From Actinomycetaceae bacterium (GTDB taxonomy: Bacteria > Actinomycetota > Actinomycetes > Actinomycetales > Actinomycetaceae): a DNA stretch of 64,000 bases. The first letter of the stretch is position 1, and every line of letters begins with the position of its first letter. Both the position numbers and the translations under genes were made by a program. The DNA is taken from NCBI GenBank assembly GCA_030538185.1, contig JAUNUK010000002.1, positions 62,001-126,000 on the forward strand. The letters are read 5' to 3'. The notes below the pieces were generated by a model. The model was given only the letters and a program-made list of their open reading frames with translations. It had not been told where the DNA came from and searched no databases. Below, piece after piece: positions 36,346-44,426 of the stretch.

Positions 36346-36350
36346 GGCGA

Positions 36351-37565
36351 TCACGTCCCCGGGGGCACTTGGGGCTGCCCGGCGACAGCGAGGCGTTGGC
36401 GCACCAAGTCGCCCTGTTTGCCCGATTGGCCTTGGGTGTCGAAAGGTGTTGAGAAAACCAGGGCAGCTGCGCCTTGCGCCCAACGGTCATCGTCCCAAGT
36501 TTCCACAACGACAGGCATATCGCGCTTGCGCTGTAGCAGGCAGCTGCGGAATGCTGGTTCAAAACCATAGGCCCAGTGTGGCCATGCGACAACGCCTTCA
36601 CCCAGGATGATGAGGATCTGTGGATCCAGGGTGTTAACCACGCCTGCCAAGGTTCTTCCAAAGAGGTGCCCGGCACGTGAGAAAACTTCTTGAGCTTGGG
36701 GGTCTCCTGTGTCAGCCAGGGCGCAAAGCGTATCAATGGTGGCAGATTTGCCCAGGATGCCAAGGTCTTGTCCTTCACAGACCAAAGCGTTTTGACCGAT
36801 AAGGGCTTCTAGGCAACCTCGGTTACCGCATTGACAAAGGGGGCCATCCTCAAGAACGGGCAGGTGGCCGATTTCACCGGCACCACCGCTGGCGCCCCGC
36901 AGCAATAAGTCTTGGGTGATGATTCCGGCACCCACGCCAGTCCCTATGGTGACGACTAGGGCGTAGTGATGGCCTCGGGCTTTGCCGTAAAGGGCTTCGG
37001 CGATGGCTAAGGCGTTGACATTGTTTTCCACCAAGACTGGAAGGTGCAGGTGGCGTCGCAGGTATTCGCCCAGGGGGACGCGTTGCCAGCCCAGCTGTGT
37101 GGAATCCACGGTTCCAATGTCTTGATGGTCCACATCGGCGGGTAATCCTACGCCTACGCCCAGGACTGGTCGCCGTTGGCCTTGTTCAATAAAGTCTTGG
37201 AGGATGTCGCCCAGGGTTGTGAGGGCCGTGCCAGCCCCTGCGTTGAAGGGCTGTGTGGCAGAACGGGAAACCATGCCATCGATACCGACTTCCACGCAGG
37301 TTACGTGGTCAGCAACGACCTTGACACCAATAGCACACCCGGCATCGGCCACAAGGCCTAATAGTCGGGCGGGTCTGCCGCCCTGAGATGGGCTGTGTGT
37401 CAGTTCCGTAACCAAGCCATCGTCAATGAGTTGGCGAGTGTGCTGAGTAATTAAGGCGGGGGATACGCCAAGAACGCGTGCCAGGTCAGCGCGTGAGGTC
37501 GGGCCGTTGGCCCCGATGTGTGTCAAGATTGCCGACCGTGTGACATCTGCACTACCAAGCTGCAT
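36351..37565 (-). CDS. ROK family transcriptional regulator of the alpha-glucoside operon
   Basis: A 404-residue regulator. Residues 10-65 form a winged helix-turn-helix (TSRADLARVLGVSPALITQHTRQLIDDGLV) with the wing GGRPARLL. The ROK domain shows GVGLPADVD, ENNVNALAIAEAL, IGTGVGAGII, GEIGHLPV and the zinc site CQCGNRGCLE. It is the first gene of the operon and lies directly behind the promoter/operator at 37584-37624, so autoregulation and substrate-dependent derepression are likely (inference). Confidence 0.9.
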   Translation of the reverse strand: MQLGSADVTRSAILTHIGANGPTSRADLARVLGVSPALITQHTRQLIDDGLVTELTHSPSQGGRPARLLGLVADAGCAIGVKVVADHVTCVEVGIDGMVSRSATQPFNAGAGTALTTLGDILQDFIEQGQRRPVLGVGVGLPADVDHQDIGTVDSTQLGWQRVPLGEYLRRHLHLPVLVENNVNALAIAEALYGKARGHHYALVVTIGTGVGAGIITQDLLLRGASGGAGEIGHLPVLEDGPLCQCGNRGCLEALIGQNALVCEGQDLGILGKSATIDTLCALADTGDPQAQEVFSRAGHLFGRTLAGVVNTLDPQILIILGEGVVAWPHWAYGFEPAFRSCLLQRKRDMPVVVETWDDDRWAQGAAALVFSTPFDTQGQSGKQGDLVRQRLAVAGQPQVPPGT

Positions 37566-37583
37566 TGCAAGAACCTTTCTTTA

Positions 37584-37624
37584 GGACTAAATAAAGTCTA
37601 GTCAGAAAGTATGGCGCTCGTCAA
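37584..37624 (-). promoter_or_regulatory. Promoter and overlapping operator-like dyad for the ROK/ABC/GH operon
   Basis: On the minus strand TTGACG (37624-37619) is followed by 18 bases and TAGACT (37600-37595), a good sigma-70-type pair. A short dyad, AGACT and AGTCC separated by an AT-rich spacer (37584-37599), overlaps the -10 box and the predicted transcription start, a natural site for a repressor such as the ROK protein encoded next. The ribosome site GAAAGG follows. Confidence 0.6.
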
Positions 37625-37715
37625 TCTTTTGTGGGGAATATTGATAAATCAGATTAGGGAATGGAGAGGGAAATGGCTTTGAACTATGTTTATTAATAAA
37701 GAAAGAGTTAAATAT

Positions 37716-37758
37716 GTGTGGCTTCTGACCTCACCATGGAAGAGGGCAGAAGCCACAC
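37716..37758 (-). terminator. Intrinsic terminator after the gntP gene
   Basis: A perfect 12-bp inverted repeat, GTGTGGCTTCTG and CAGAAGCCACAC, with a 19-base loop, located 27 bases downstream of the GntP stop. On the minus strand it is followed by an A/T-rich stretch (ATATTTAACT). It probably ends the GntR/OtnK/LtnD/GntP transcript and insulates it from the ROK operon promoter. Confidence 0.7.
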
Positions 37759-37784
37759 GTCTGTACGGGCGTGATTCCTTGTCG

Positions 37785-39212
37785 TCACACCCCCAATGCG
37801 GTAACGACACCGAAGCAGGCCCAAGTGATAGCAAAGCCTGCGACACCAAAGACTGTGGACAGCACGGTCCAGGTTTTCAGCCCATCTTTCACCGACAGCC
37901 CCATGTACTTCGTGACAATCCAGAAGCCAGAGTCATTGATATGCGACAAGCCCAGGGAGCCAAAAGAAATGGCCAACATGACCAACGTGGCTTGTAGTGG
38001 GGTGTAGGCAGCGGCAGCAATCGGGTCTGCCAGCAACCCAGCAGTCGTCAAGATAGCGACGGTCGCAGAGCCCTGTGAAGCCCGCAACGCCGATGAAATA
38101 ACGAAAGCAGCCAAGATGATAGGCATGTTTGTGGCTATCAAGGTATCCGACAGGGCGGCACCAATCCCGCTTTCAACCAAGACATTGGCGAAAACCCCGC
38201 CAGCTCCGGTGACGAAAACGATGATCGCGACTGCAGGCAGCGCAGAATCCAAGACCTCGCCAGCCTTCGTCAATCCCCAGTTTTGCGAACGTCCTATCAC
38301 CACAATCGCCACAAGTGCCGCTACCAACAGCGCAAACTGTGAAGAACCAAACATGGACATGAAGTCATACAGCGGCGTTTCTTTCTCCGTGACCATCGTG
38401 GTCACCGTGCCGCCCATGATCATTGCCAAAGGCAAGATAATCAAGGCCAAGACAGTCCACGCAGAAGGCGCTTTCACCTTCGCCAAGGCCGCAGCCACAA
38501 ACGAGGGACGTTCGGATTCGGCTACACCGGCAGCTTTGGCTTCTTCGTAGGCCAGTTCTTCTTGGGCAGAACGCGTCGCGGGGGACTCGCCCAAAACAAT
38601 GTCATCAATTTTCATCATCCTGGCCACAAAGAACCCGATTAGCGCACCCACCGCCGAGATAGGCAGGCCAATCAGCAACTGCAAACCGGGGTTCACCCCA
38701 AGGGTTGCAGCCCCGGCAACAGGTCCCGGGTGAGGAGGCAAGGCCACATGCACGGTCAACAGAGCGCCCGCAACAGGCAGGCCCAGCTTCAAGGGATTGA
38801 TCCCTGCCACGCGGGCGAAACCAAAGACGATGGGCGCCAAAATGATGAAGCCCACGTCGAAGAACACGGGGATGCCCAGGATGAAGGCCGCAATGGTGAC
38901 AGCCCCGATGATCCGTTTCTTCCCCAGTTTGTCGGTGAAGTATGTGGCCAGCGAATCTGCCCCACCTGCGATTTCAATGACGCGTCCGAGCATGGCCCCC
39001 AGGCCCACGATGATCATGACGGTGCCGCTGGTCTTTGCCATCCCGGCTGTCATGACCGGGATGATGTCACCAATCGGAATGCCTGCGACCAATCCGGTGC
39101 CAAGCGACACCAGCAGCAAGGCCACGAATGCGGACATCTTGAACTTGATGACCATCAACAGCAAAACGATGATCGCAACCGATGCGATCAGCAGTAATAT
39201 CCCTGCTCCCAT
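37785..39212 (-). CDS. GntP family sugar-acid permease
   Basis: A 475-residue transporter with 12 or more helices. Family motifs include GLGAMLGRVIEIAGGADSLA, PVFFDVGFIILAPIVFG, VHVALPPHPGPVAGA, and near the C-terminus SHINDSGFWIVTKYMGLSVKDGLKTW. GntP proteins import gluconate and related aldonates by proton symport. Located two bases after the LtnD-like gene and with OtnK upstream, its substrate is likely a four-carbon sugar acid such as threonate or erythronate (inference from operon). Confidence 0.9.
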   Translation of the reverse strand: MGAGILLLIASVAIIVLLLMVIKFKMSAFVALLLVSLGTGLVAGIPIGDIIPVMTAGMAKTSGTVMIIVGLGAMLGRVIEIAGGADSLATYFTDKLGKKRIIGAVTIAAFILGIPVFFDVGFIILAPIVFGFARVAGINPLKLGLPVAGALLTVHVALPPHPGPVAGAATLGVNPGLQLLIGLPISAVGALIGFFVARMMKIDDIVLGESPATRSAQEELAYEEAKAAGVAESERPSFVAAALAKVKAPSAWTVLALIILPLAMIMGGTVTTMVTEKETPLYDFMSMFGSSQFALLVAALVAIVVIGRSQNWGLTKAGEVLDSALPAVAIIVFVTGAGGVFANVLVESGIGAALSDTLIATNMPIILAAFVISSALRASQGSATVAILTTAGLLADPIAAAAYTPLQATLVMLAISFGSLGLSHINDSGFWIVTKYMGLSVKDGLKTWTVLSTVFGVAGFAITWACFGVVTALGV

Positions 39213-39214
39213 GG

Positions 39215-40123
39215 TTACTCCTTACCTGCAAAGTCTGTGGGGTTGCTCGGGGAAACAACCTTGATAATCGACGAATCGTCCATGGCCCCTTGCCCGCCTG
39301 CCATGCCTGTCAAATACAGTTGTTCTGCGGCAGCGGCAACTGGAACGGGCATTCCAACCGATTTCGCAGCAGAGGTAACAATCCCCATGTCCTTGACGAA
39401 AATGTCCAGACGGGACTTCACTTCAGCACCTTCAGGCGTGTACGCCTGCAAAGAACGAGGCGCGCGATCCCCCAACATGAATGATGCTGCAGCCCCGGCC
39501 ATCAGAGCTTCCAGCGCCTGTTCTTGGTCCAAACCAAGCCTTCCGGCCAAGGCCATGGCCTCACCAGCAGCCGCAATGTGAATTCCACAAAGCAGCTGGT
39601 TGACAGTCTTCATGGCCTGTCCCTTGCCGGGCTCATCCCCGACCAAAACCAGGGTGGAAGCCATTTCTTCCAAAACAGGCAAGGCGTGAGCATACACATC
39701 TGGATAGGCGCCAACGGTCACCAGCAAATCACCAAGACCCGCGCGCGCAGGACCGCCTGACACGGGTGCATCGACTAAGCCAATGCCTTGTTCTTTGAGT
39801 TTTGCGGCCACTTCACTCACCGCATCAATTCCGACGGTGGAGGTCAGGATTATTGCCGCGCCTTCTTTTAAGACTTCGGCAATTCCGTCTTCCCCGTACA
39901 ACAGATTTTCCAGTTGTTCCCGGTTGCGCACGGCAACCAAGACCAGGTCGGCCCCGTGTGCGGCTTCGCGAGCGCTGGGGTATGTCGCCACACCAGCCTC
40001 ATTTCCGAGGGCGGCGCGTTCAGGGGCGATGTCGTAGCCCTTGACCGTGAAGGTTTTGGCTAGGTGGGTTGCCATCTGTAGTCCCATGGCTCCCAGGCCC
40101 AGGGCAGCAACTACTGTGCTCAT
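39215..40123 (-). CDS. ltnD: L-threonate dehydrogenase-like NAD(P)-binding protein
   Basis: A 302-residue member of the beta-hydroxyacid dehydrogenase family. The Rossmann motif is GLGAMGLQMATHL, the substrate-binding motif DAPVSGGPARAGLGDLL, and the catalytic lysine lies in GKGQAMKTVNQLL. The pairing with an OtnK/DUF1537 kinase and a GntP permease is the diagnostic context for four-carbon acid sugar breakdown: oxidation at C2, then phosphorylation. It could also act on another 3-hydroxy acid, and the aldolase and isomerase of the pathway are not in this window. Confidence 0.85.
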   Translation of the reverse strand: MSTVVAALGLGAMGLQMATHLAKTFTVKGYDIAPERAALGNEAGVATYPSAREAAHGADLVLVAVRNREQLENLLYGEDGIAEVLKEGAAIILTSTVGIDAVSEVAAKLKEQGIGLVDAPVSGGPARAGLGDLLVTVGAYPDVYAHALPVLEEMASTLVLVGDEPGKGQAMKTVNQLLCGIHIAAAGEAMALAGRLGLDQEQALEALMAGAAASFMLGDRAPRSLQAYTPEGAEVKSRLDIFVKDMGIVTSAAKSVGMPVPVAAAAEQLYLTGMAGGQGAMDDSSIIKVVSPSNPTDFAGKE

Positions 40124-40153
40124 CTCTAAATCTCCTTCGATTTCTTGCTTGTA

Positions 40154-41584
40154 CTATGCGGATAGTTTGTCTGCGACGTCGGCCAGGGACTCGTCATTGC
40201 CCACGTTTCCGGCAAAGACGATGTAGGGGATGCCTTGGGCTGGCCCGTCTTGAGGTGACCACAGTGAGACAATGCCCGGCAGCATGGGGCCCACGACGAT
40301 CGCGTGCCTAATGCTTAAGCCCTTGGAGGCCACATCCGAGGAAGTGATGCCGCCCTTGGCGATAACGAAACGGGGTTTTACCTGTTTGAGTATGCTTTGC
40401 ACGACGCTCACCACGGCGGCCGAAACCTGGCGAGAGATCTCTAGGGATTCATCCCCAGAGGTCCCGGTTACCAGCAGCCTAGAGGTGCGAATGACGATGT
40501 TTTCAGTGTCTAAGCCCTTGATAGCAGTTTCAGAAATTTCGGCTAGGTGTCCCTCGCGCAGGGCAGGATCCAAGACTTTGGCAACGTCAATTTCCAGTTC
40601 CACAGGATGTCGCCTGGCACGCAGCTGATCCAATTGTCTGGTGGTAAGGCCCACATGTGAGCCGACCACAATCAGCCCGCCTTTGGCGGTATCGCCTGCA
40701 ATCCCGCGGGATGTCTGGACTTCTTCGACACTCAGCGGGGCATGCTCATCTTGGCCAATGCGGGCACGCACGAAGGGAGGGCCGACGCGGTAAATGAATG
40801 TGGAACCCTGGTTTTCGGCTTCGATAAGGGCCAAGGACAACAAGCGCAGGTCTTCTTCTGTGACGATGTCTGGGGCAATGGCTTGGCGCTTAGATGCCTT
40901 GCGCAGCAGAGCGACAACAGCTTCCTGGTCAGTCCTCAAAAGGTCCAGAGGAATGGTGATGACGTCCTCGGCCTTGGTTTTTCCTTGTGTCTTTTCCTCA
41001 ACCCAGCCGGGGATATCGGAATGGCTATAACCGAAGGTGGCGTCCTTAGCGAACTCTGTTTGTGCCACCGGGACGAAACCTGTGGCAAGCGAGCCTGCGT
41101 AGTGGATGGAATCAACGGTTATGCGCCCGGCGTCTCCAAAGGCGGGGACGATGACCACGCCATCAACTACTGTGCCTGTGGCCTCAATACGTGCGGCGAT
41201 GGTGTCGGGTTCCAAGGGGAAGTGTCCGCGCAAAGTCGAATCAGAGCGCGAGACGAAGGCGACTTTGAGGCCTACATCAGCAGCGACGCGCAAGGCGGCG
41301 TCTACCACTTCTTCGTTTACTGCTTTGGCCTGGTCGGGGGCAAGAGAGCGCGAGTTCGTCATCACGTAGACAGCAGGCTTGCCTGTCTCAAAGGCCCAGG
41401 CGAAATCGCTGTCCTCCCAAGAGGTCAGAACGGGCAGATCGGACACTGATTGAGTGCCGGTGGGATCGTCATCGAGGACGACGAAGACGGGTGAACCTGT
41501 TGCTTTTTCGCGTACGGCTGAGGCATTGATCGCCACCGACGCAGGGTAGCCCTCCAACAGGGCGTCAAGAGTTTTAGATTCCAT
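40154..41584 (-). CDS. otnK: Four-carbon acid sugar kinase (OtnK/DtnK, DUF1537)
   Basis: A 476-residue kinase that phosphorylates 3-oxo-tetronates (or threonate/erythronate). The N-terminal domain has VLDDDPTGTQSVSDLPVLT and YVMTNSRSLAPDQA and the conserved SRSDSTLRGHFPLEPDT; the C-terminal nucleotide-binding domain has FVIAKGGITSSDVASKGL. The start is ATG 41584, six bases after AAGGAG; a GTG two codons earlier is possible. It is the first gene of the transcript made from the promoter at 41627-41655. Confidence 0.9.
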   Translation of the reverse strand: MESKTLDALLEGYPASVAINASAVREKATGSPVFVVLDDDPTGTQSVSDLPVLTSWEDSDFAWAFETGKPAVYVMTNSRSLAPDQAKAVNEEVVDAALRVAADVGLKVAFVSRSDSTLRGHFPLEPDTIAARIEATGTVVDGVVIVPAFGDAGRITVDSIHYAGSLATGFVPVAQTEFAKDATFGYSHSDIPGWVEEKTQGKTKAEDVITIPLDLLRTDQEAVVALLRKASKRQAIAPDIVTEEDLRLLSLALIEAENQGSTFIYRVGPPFVRARIGQDEHAPLSVEEVQTSRGIAGDTAKGGLIVVGSHVGLTTRQLDQLRARRHPVELEIDVAKVLDPALREGHLAEISETAIKGLDTENIVIRTSRLLVTGTSGDESLEISRQVSAAVVSVVQSILKQVKPRFVIAKGGITSSDVASKGLSIRHAIVVGPMLPGIVSLWSPQDGPAQGIPYIVFAGNVGNDESLADVADKLSA

Positions 41585-41603
41585 AACCACTCCTTTGTGC
41601 TTA

Positions 41604-41616
41604 GACCTCTGAGGTC
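41604..41616. promoter_or_regulatory. Operator-like palindrome upstream of otnK
   Basis: GACCTC-T-GAGGTC is a perfect 6-bp dyad around one base, just downstream of the -10 box on the minus strand. Likely binding site of the FadR-type regulator encoded at 41757-42452. The dyad differs from the TGGTNNNACCA pattern common in that family, so the link is inferred from position. Confidence 0.5.
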
Positions 41617-41626
41617 ATAGGACTTC

Positions 41627-41655
41627 AGTTTAGGACCATAGTCTCAGCCTGTCAA
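41627..41655 (-). promoter_or_regulatory. Sigma-70-type promoter of the otnK-ltnD-gntP operon
   Basis: On the minus strand a consensus -35 TTGACA (41655-41650) is followed by exactly 17 bases and TAAACT (41632-41627). The start of transcription would fall at about 41620, just before the palindrome at 41604-41616 and about 36 bases before the otnK start codon. Confidence 0.65.
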
Positions 41656-41756
41656 GCAAAATGAAAGTGAACTACGCCATGGTCGAAACGCTTTGGACAG
41701 GTCGTCAAAACATGGAGAAAACTCGCGGACCGCAGAAAGACGATAACAGCTGTCTA

Positions 41757-42452
41757 TCAGGTGGCCGGCAGGGCCTCAATATCGTCTTGGGTTTGTGTCA
41801 TGTGTGCGCGCATGGCTTTTTTCGCGGCGTTTTCGTCTTTCTTTTCAATGGCCTTCAGTATTTGACGGTGATGGCCTTGGGCGCGCTCGCGGACTTCAGG
41901 AATAGCGGTGGTGGCGTATCTGGAGGAGCGCAAGGCATCCTGGAGCGGCTGCATAATCGCAGGAAAAAAGGGATTACCTGAGGCGCGGAAGATGTCGAAG
42001 TGAAAGTTGAGGTCCGCTTGGACTGCCCCGTCGATGTCGTCAGCAGCATCCGCTACATCAAAGTCTGCCAAATGCTCGGCCATGGCCTTAATATCGGCAC
42101 TGTTGCGGTTGGTGGCTGCCAGGCCACAGGCGCCGACTTCAATCATGCGACGCACTTGAACCAGGCGCATCCCCAGTTCACGAGGGGTGCTGGTGTGGGA
42201 TTCAACCCATATCAAGGTCTCTAAGTCTGTCCAGTTTTCCCGAGGTTCGACAAAAGTCCCTTTCCCGTGCAGGACCTTCAAGACACCACGTGAGGACAGG
42301 ACCTTCACTGCTTCGCGCATGGTGGGGCGCGAAACATTCAGGAAGGCAGCCAGTTCCGCCTCTGGAGGCAGCGGCTTAGCAGGGGAAAAAGTCTGCTCAA
42401 TAATGGCTTCCAGAATGGTCGTTGTGGCCTGTTTAACTAGGTCAGTACTCAC
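41757..42452 (-). CDS. GntR family regulator, FadR subfamily
   Basis: A 231-residue regulator. Winged helix at about 10-75 (LPPEAELAAFLNVSRPTMREAVKVLSS, wing HGKGTFV), then an all-helical FCD ligand domain with metal-binding positions in the DLNFHFDIF and EGHHRQI-like (AQGHHRQIL) motifs. FCD regulators respond to organic acids, which fits control of the adjacent sugar-acid operon. The start is GTG 42452 with GAGGAGAA seven bases upstream; a TTG at 42464 is less likely. Confidence 0.88.
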   Translation of the reverse strand: MSTDLVKQATTTILEAIIEQTFSPAKPLPPEAELAAFLNVSRPTMREAVKVLSSRGVLKVLHGKGTFVEPRENWTDLETLIWVESHTSTPRELGMRLVQVRRMIEVGACGLAATNRNSADIKAMAEHLADFDVADAADDIDGAVQADLNFHFDIFRASGNPFFPAIMQPLQDALRSSRYATTAIPEVRERAQGHHRQILKAIEKKDENAAKKAMRAHMTQTQDDIEALPAT

Positions 42453-42522
42453 GTTTCTCCTCAAACTTGATTCCAGTATCCCCTAAATTACTGAGCATTA
42501 CATGTTTCAGGTTGCAAGGGCC

Positions 42523-42735
42523 TCATTGTTCCCACGGCGAGGGCGGCACACGCTTTCCTACCACCATTTTGTGTGCAGGCACATACACATCGCCCTTGCG
42601 GGTGCGAATAACCACGTGGTCGGCTGCGACTTCAAGCAATTCCCCCAAGGCGTCATACAGGCCGTCTTCTTCGCGCCTTCTGACGACAACACGTTCACCT
42701 ACCTGCCAGGACATCCACGGCAGGGTGGCAGGCAT
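42523..42735 (-). CDS. Small beta-rich protein next to the ferredoxin gene
   Basis: A 70-residue soluble protein that starts at ATG 42735 after AAAGAG. It shows alternating beta-strand patterns (VGERVVVRRREEDG, DALGELLEVAADHVVIRTRKGDVYVP), an SH3-like barrel look. Short proteins of this pattern, or the same module at the front of acetyltransferases, commonly stand next to the 7Fe ferredoxin gene of actinobacteria (DUF6725-like); the function is unknown. It is divergent from fdxA across a 78-base gap. Confidence 0.65.
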   Translation of the reverse strand: MPATLPWMSWQVGERVVVRRREEDGLYDALGELLEVAADHVVIRTRKGDVYVPAHKMVVGKRVPPSPWEQ

Positions 42736-42813
42736 CTCTTTGGGGTCCACAGTGAGTGATACTAGACTTGCACTAGCCGTATTGGCTACTTGAGTCTTGA
42801 AGGAGGGACATAC

Positions 42814-43134
42814 GTGACCTACGTTATTGCGCAACCGTGTGTGGACTTAAAGGACAAGGCCTGTGTGGATGAGTGTCCAGTCGATTGCATTTATGAAGGC
42901 AAACGCAGCTTGTACATTCACCCGGAAGAATGCGTCGACTGTGGCGCGTGTGAACCCGTCTGTCCGGTGGAGGCGATCTTCTACGAAGACGATGTCCCCG
43001 AGGAATGGTCAGATTACTACCGTGCAAATGTCGACTTCTTCAAGACCATAGGCTCTCCCGGTGGGGCCCAGGCGCTAGGTCCTTTGGATTTTGATGATCC
43101 CATGATTGCTGCCCTTCCTCCCCAGCAGCACTGA
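42814..43134 (+). CDS. fdxA: 7Fe ferredoxin
   Basis: A 106-residue electron carrier with one [3Fe-4S] and one [4Fe-4S] cluster. Cysteines are arranged as CVDLKDKACVDECPVDC, then CVDCGACEPVCPVEA, followed by the typical PEEW and the FDF tail motif. The start is GTG 42814 with AAGGAGGG just upstream (MTYVIAQPC); an upstream TTG overlaps the ribosome site and is rejected. In actinobacteria this gene regularly precedes dapC, as here. Confidence 0.95.
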   Translation: MTYVIAQPCVDLKDKACVDECPVDCIYEGKRSLYIHPEECVDCGACEPVCPVEAIFYEDDVPEEWSDYYRANVDFFKTIGSPGGAQALGPLDFDDPMIAALPPQQH

Positions 43135-43150
43135 AACTAGCACTGAAACA

Positions 43151-44326
43151 ATGACACCCAATCCCCGTCTTCCGCGTCCCCCTGTTTTGCCGATCTTCCC
43201 CTGGGACACCTTGCTTCCTGCCGCCACCCTTGCACGCCAGCATCCCGATGGCATTGTGGATCTTTCGGTTGGGACCCCAGTCGATGACACACCCGTACAG
43301 ATCCAAGACACGCTGAAAGCCGCAGCAAATGCTCACGGTTACCCACCGACTATAGGAACCAAAGAACTCCAAGATGCCATTATTCACTGGTTCAAGGCCC
43401 GTCGCGGTGTTGATCTGGGGCCAGAAAACATCCTTCCTAGCATTGGCTCCAAAGAGCTAGTCGCCTCCCTGCCCATGCAACTCGGTATGGGTGTAGGCGA
43501 TCGGGTGGGGCACCCCGAACAGGCGTATCCGACCTATGACATCGGGGCGCGCTTGGCGGGGGCTACGCCGATCGCCCTGCCGGAGGATCCTCGTATGTGG
43601 CCAACAGGTCACAAGGCCCCCGCCCTCGTCTGGATTAATTCCCCAGGGAATCCCACTGGCCACGTATTATCAATCCCTGAACTTCGTGCTATTGTCGCCT
43701 GGGCCAGGCAAAACGACGTGGTCATCGCATCAGATGAGTGTTACGCCGAGTTGCCTTGGGAAGAACCTTTTATTTCCGAGGGCGTCCCGTCCTTACTCGA
43801 TCCCCGCGTCACTGATGGGGACATGTCGGGACTCTTGGTTGTGTATTCACTGTCGAAACAGTCCAACATGGCCGGATATCGGGCAGCCTTTGTGGGGGGA
43901 GATGCCCGACTTATCGAACAGTTGCGCGAGATTCGCAAGCACAGCGGCTTGATGGTGCCTGCACCCGTTCAGGCAGCGATGGTGTGGGCGCTAAATGACG
44001 TTGATCATGTCGTGAAGCAGCGCAATGTGTATCAAAAACGCCGCCTTGGTCTGCTTGAGGCATGCCGGTCCCTGGGGTTGTCCAACGATCCCAATTCTGT
44101 GGCTGGGCTTTACCTTTACTTGAAAGACGAAGACGATCAGGAAACGACTGGGCGCGATTTGCTTGCGGCTTTTGCGAGGTTGGGAATTTTGGTTGCGCCG
44201 GGCGATTTTTATGGCCCAACAGCGGATAATCGTGTCCGAATGGCTCTGACCGGCACGGATGAGCGGATTTCAGCAGCAATATCTCGACTTCAAGAATGTA
44301 GCGCACTAAACAAAAATCCCCTATGA
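43151..44326 (+). CDS. dapC: Succinyldiaminopimelate transaminase
   Basis: A 391-residue PLP-dependent class I aminotransferase of the actinobacterial DapC type. FPWDTLLPAATLARQHPDGIVDLSVGTPVD is the family-typical N-terminus; PLP contacts are in INSPGNPTGHV and the Schiff-base lysine in YSLSKQSNMAGYRAAF. It converts N-succinyl-2-amino-6-ketopimelate in lysine and peptidoglycan synthesis, the step after DapD, which is encoded at 45837. The ATG 43151 has no clear ribosome site; translation may be coupled to fdxA, whose stop lies 16 bases upstream. A direct repeat (ACTGAAAC) occurs there. Confidence 0.92.
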   Translation: MTPNPRLPRPPVLPIFPWDTLLPAATLARQHPDGIVDLSVGTPVDDTPVQIQDTLKAAANAHGYPPTIGTKELQDAIIHWFKARRGVDLGPENILPSIGSKELVASLPMQLGMGVGDRVGHPEQAYPTYDIGARLAGATPIALPEDPRMWPTGHKAPALVWINSPGNPTGHVLSIPELRAIVAWARQNDVVIASDECYAELPWEEPFISEGVPSLLDPRVTDGDMSGLLVVYSLSKQSNMAGYRAAFVGGDARLIEQLREIRKHSGLMVPAPVQAAMVWALNDVDHVVKQRNVYQKRRLGLLEACRSLGLSNDPNSVAGLYLYLKDEDDQETTGRDLLAAFARLGILVAPGDFYGPTADNRVRMALTGTDERISAAISRLQECSALNKNPL

Positions 44327-44426
44327 TAGAGGGACTAAGGGCTTGACTCTGACGTTAAGCACACCCTGACCTAAGCAAATGCCTGACGGCAGACTCTATG
44401 TATTACCTCAAGGAGGTTTGAAGGCT

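Noticed and set aside
38730-39264. Overlapping plus-strand frames of about 155 codons inside the GntP gene
   Set aside because: Composition is the mirror image of membrane helices (Asp/His/Gln- or Met/Thr/Lys-rich) and no ribosome site is present.
41661-41981. 106-codon plus-strand frame starting in the otnK promoter region
   Set aside because: Most of it is antisense to the GntR regulator; the start overlaps the -35 region and has no ribosome site.
44379-44426. N-terminal extension of citrate synthase from an upstream ATG
   Set aside because: No ribosome site, whereas ATG 44427 has a full AAGGAGG; the extension would also encode through that ribosome site.
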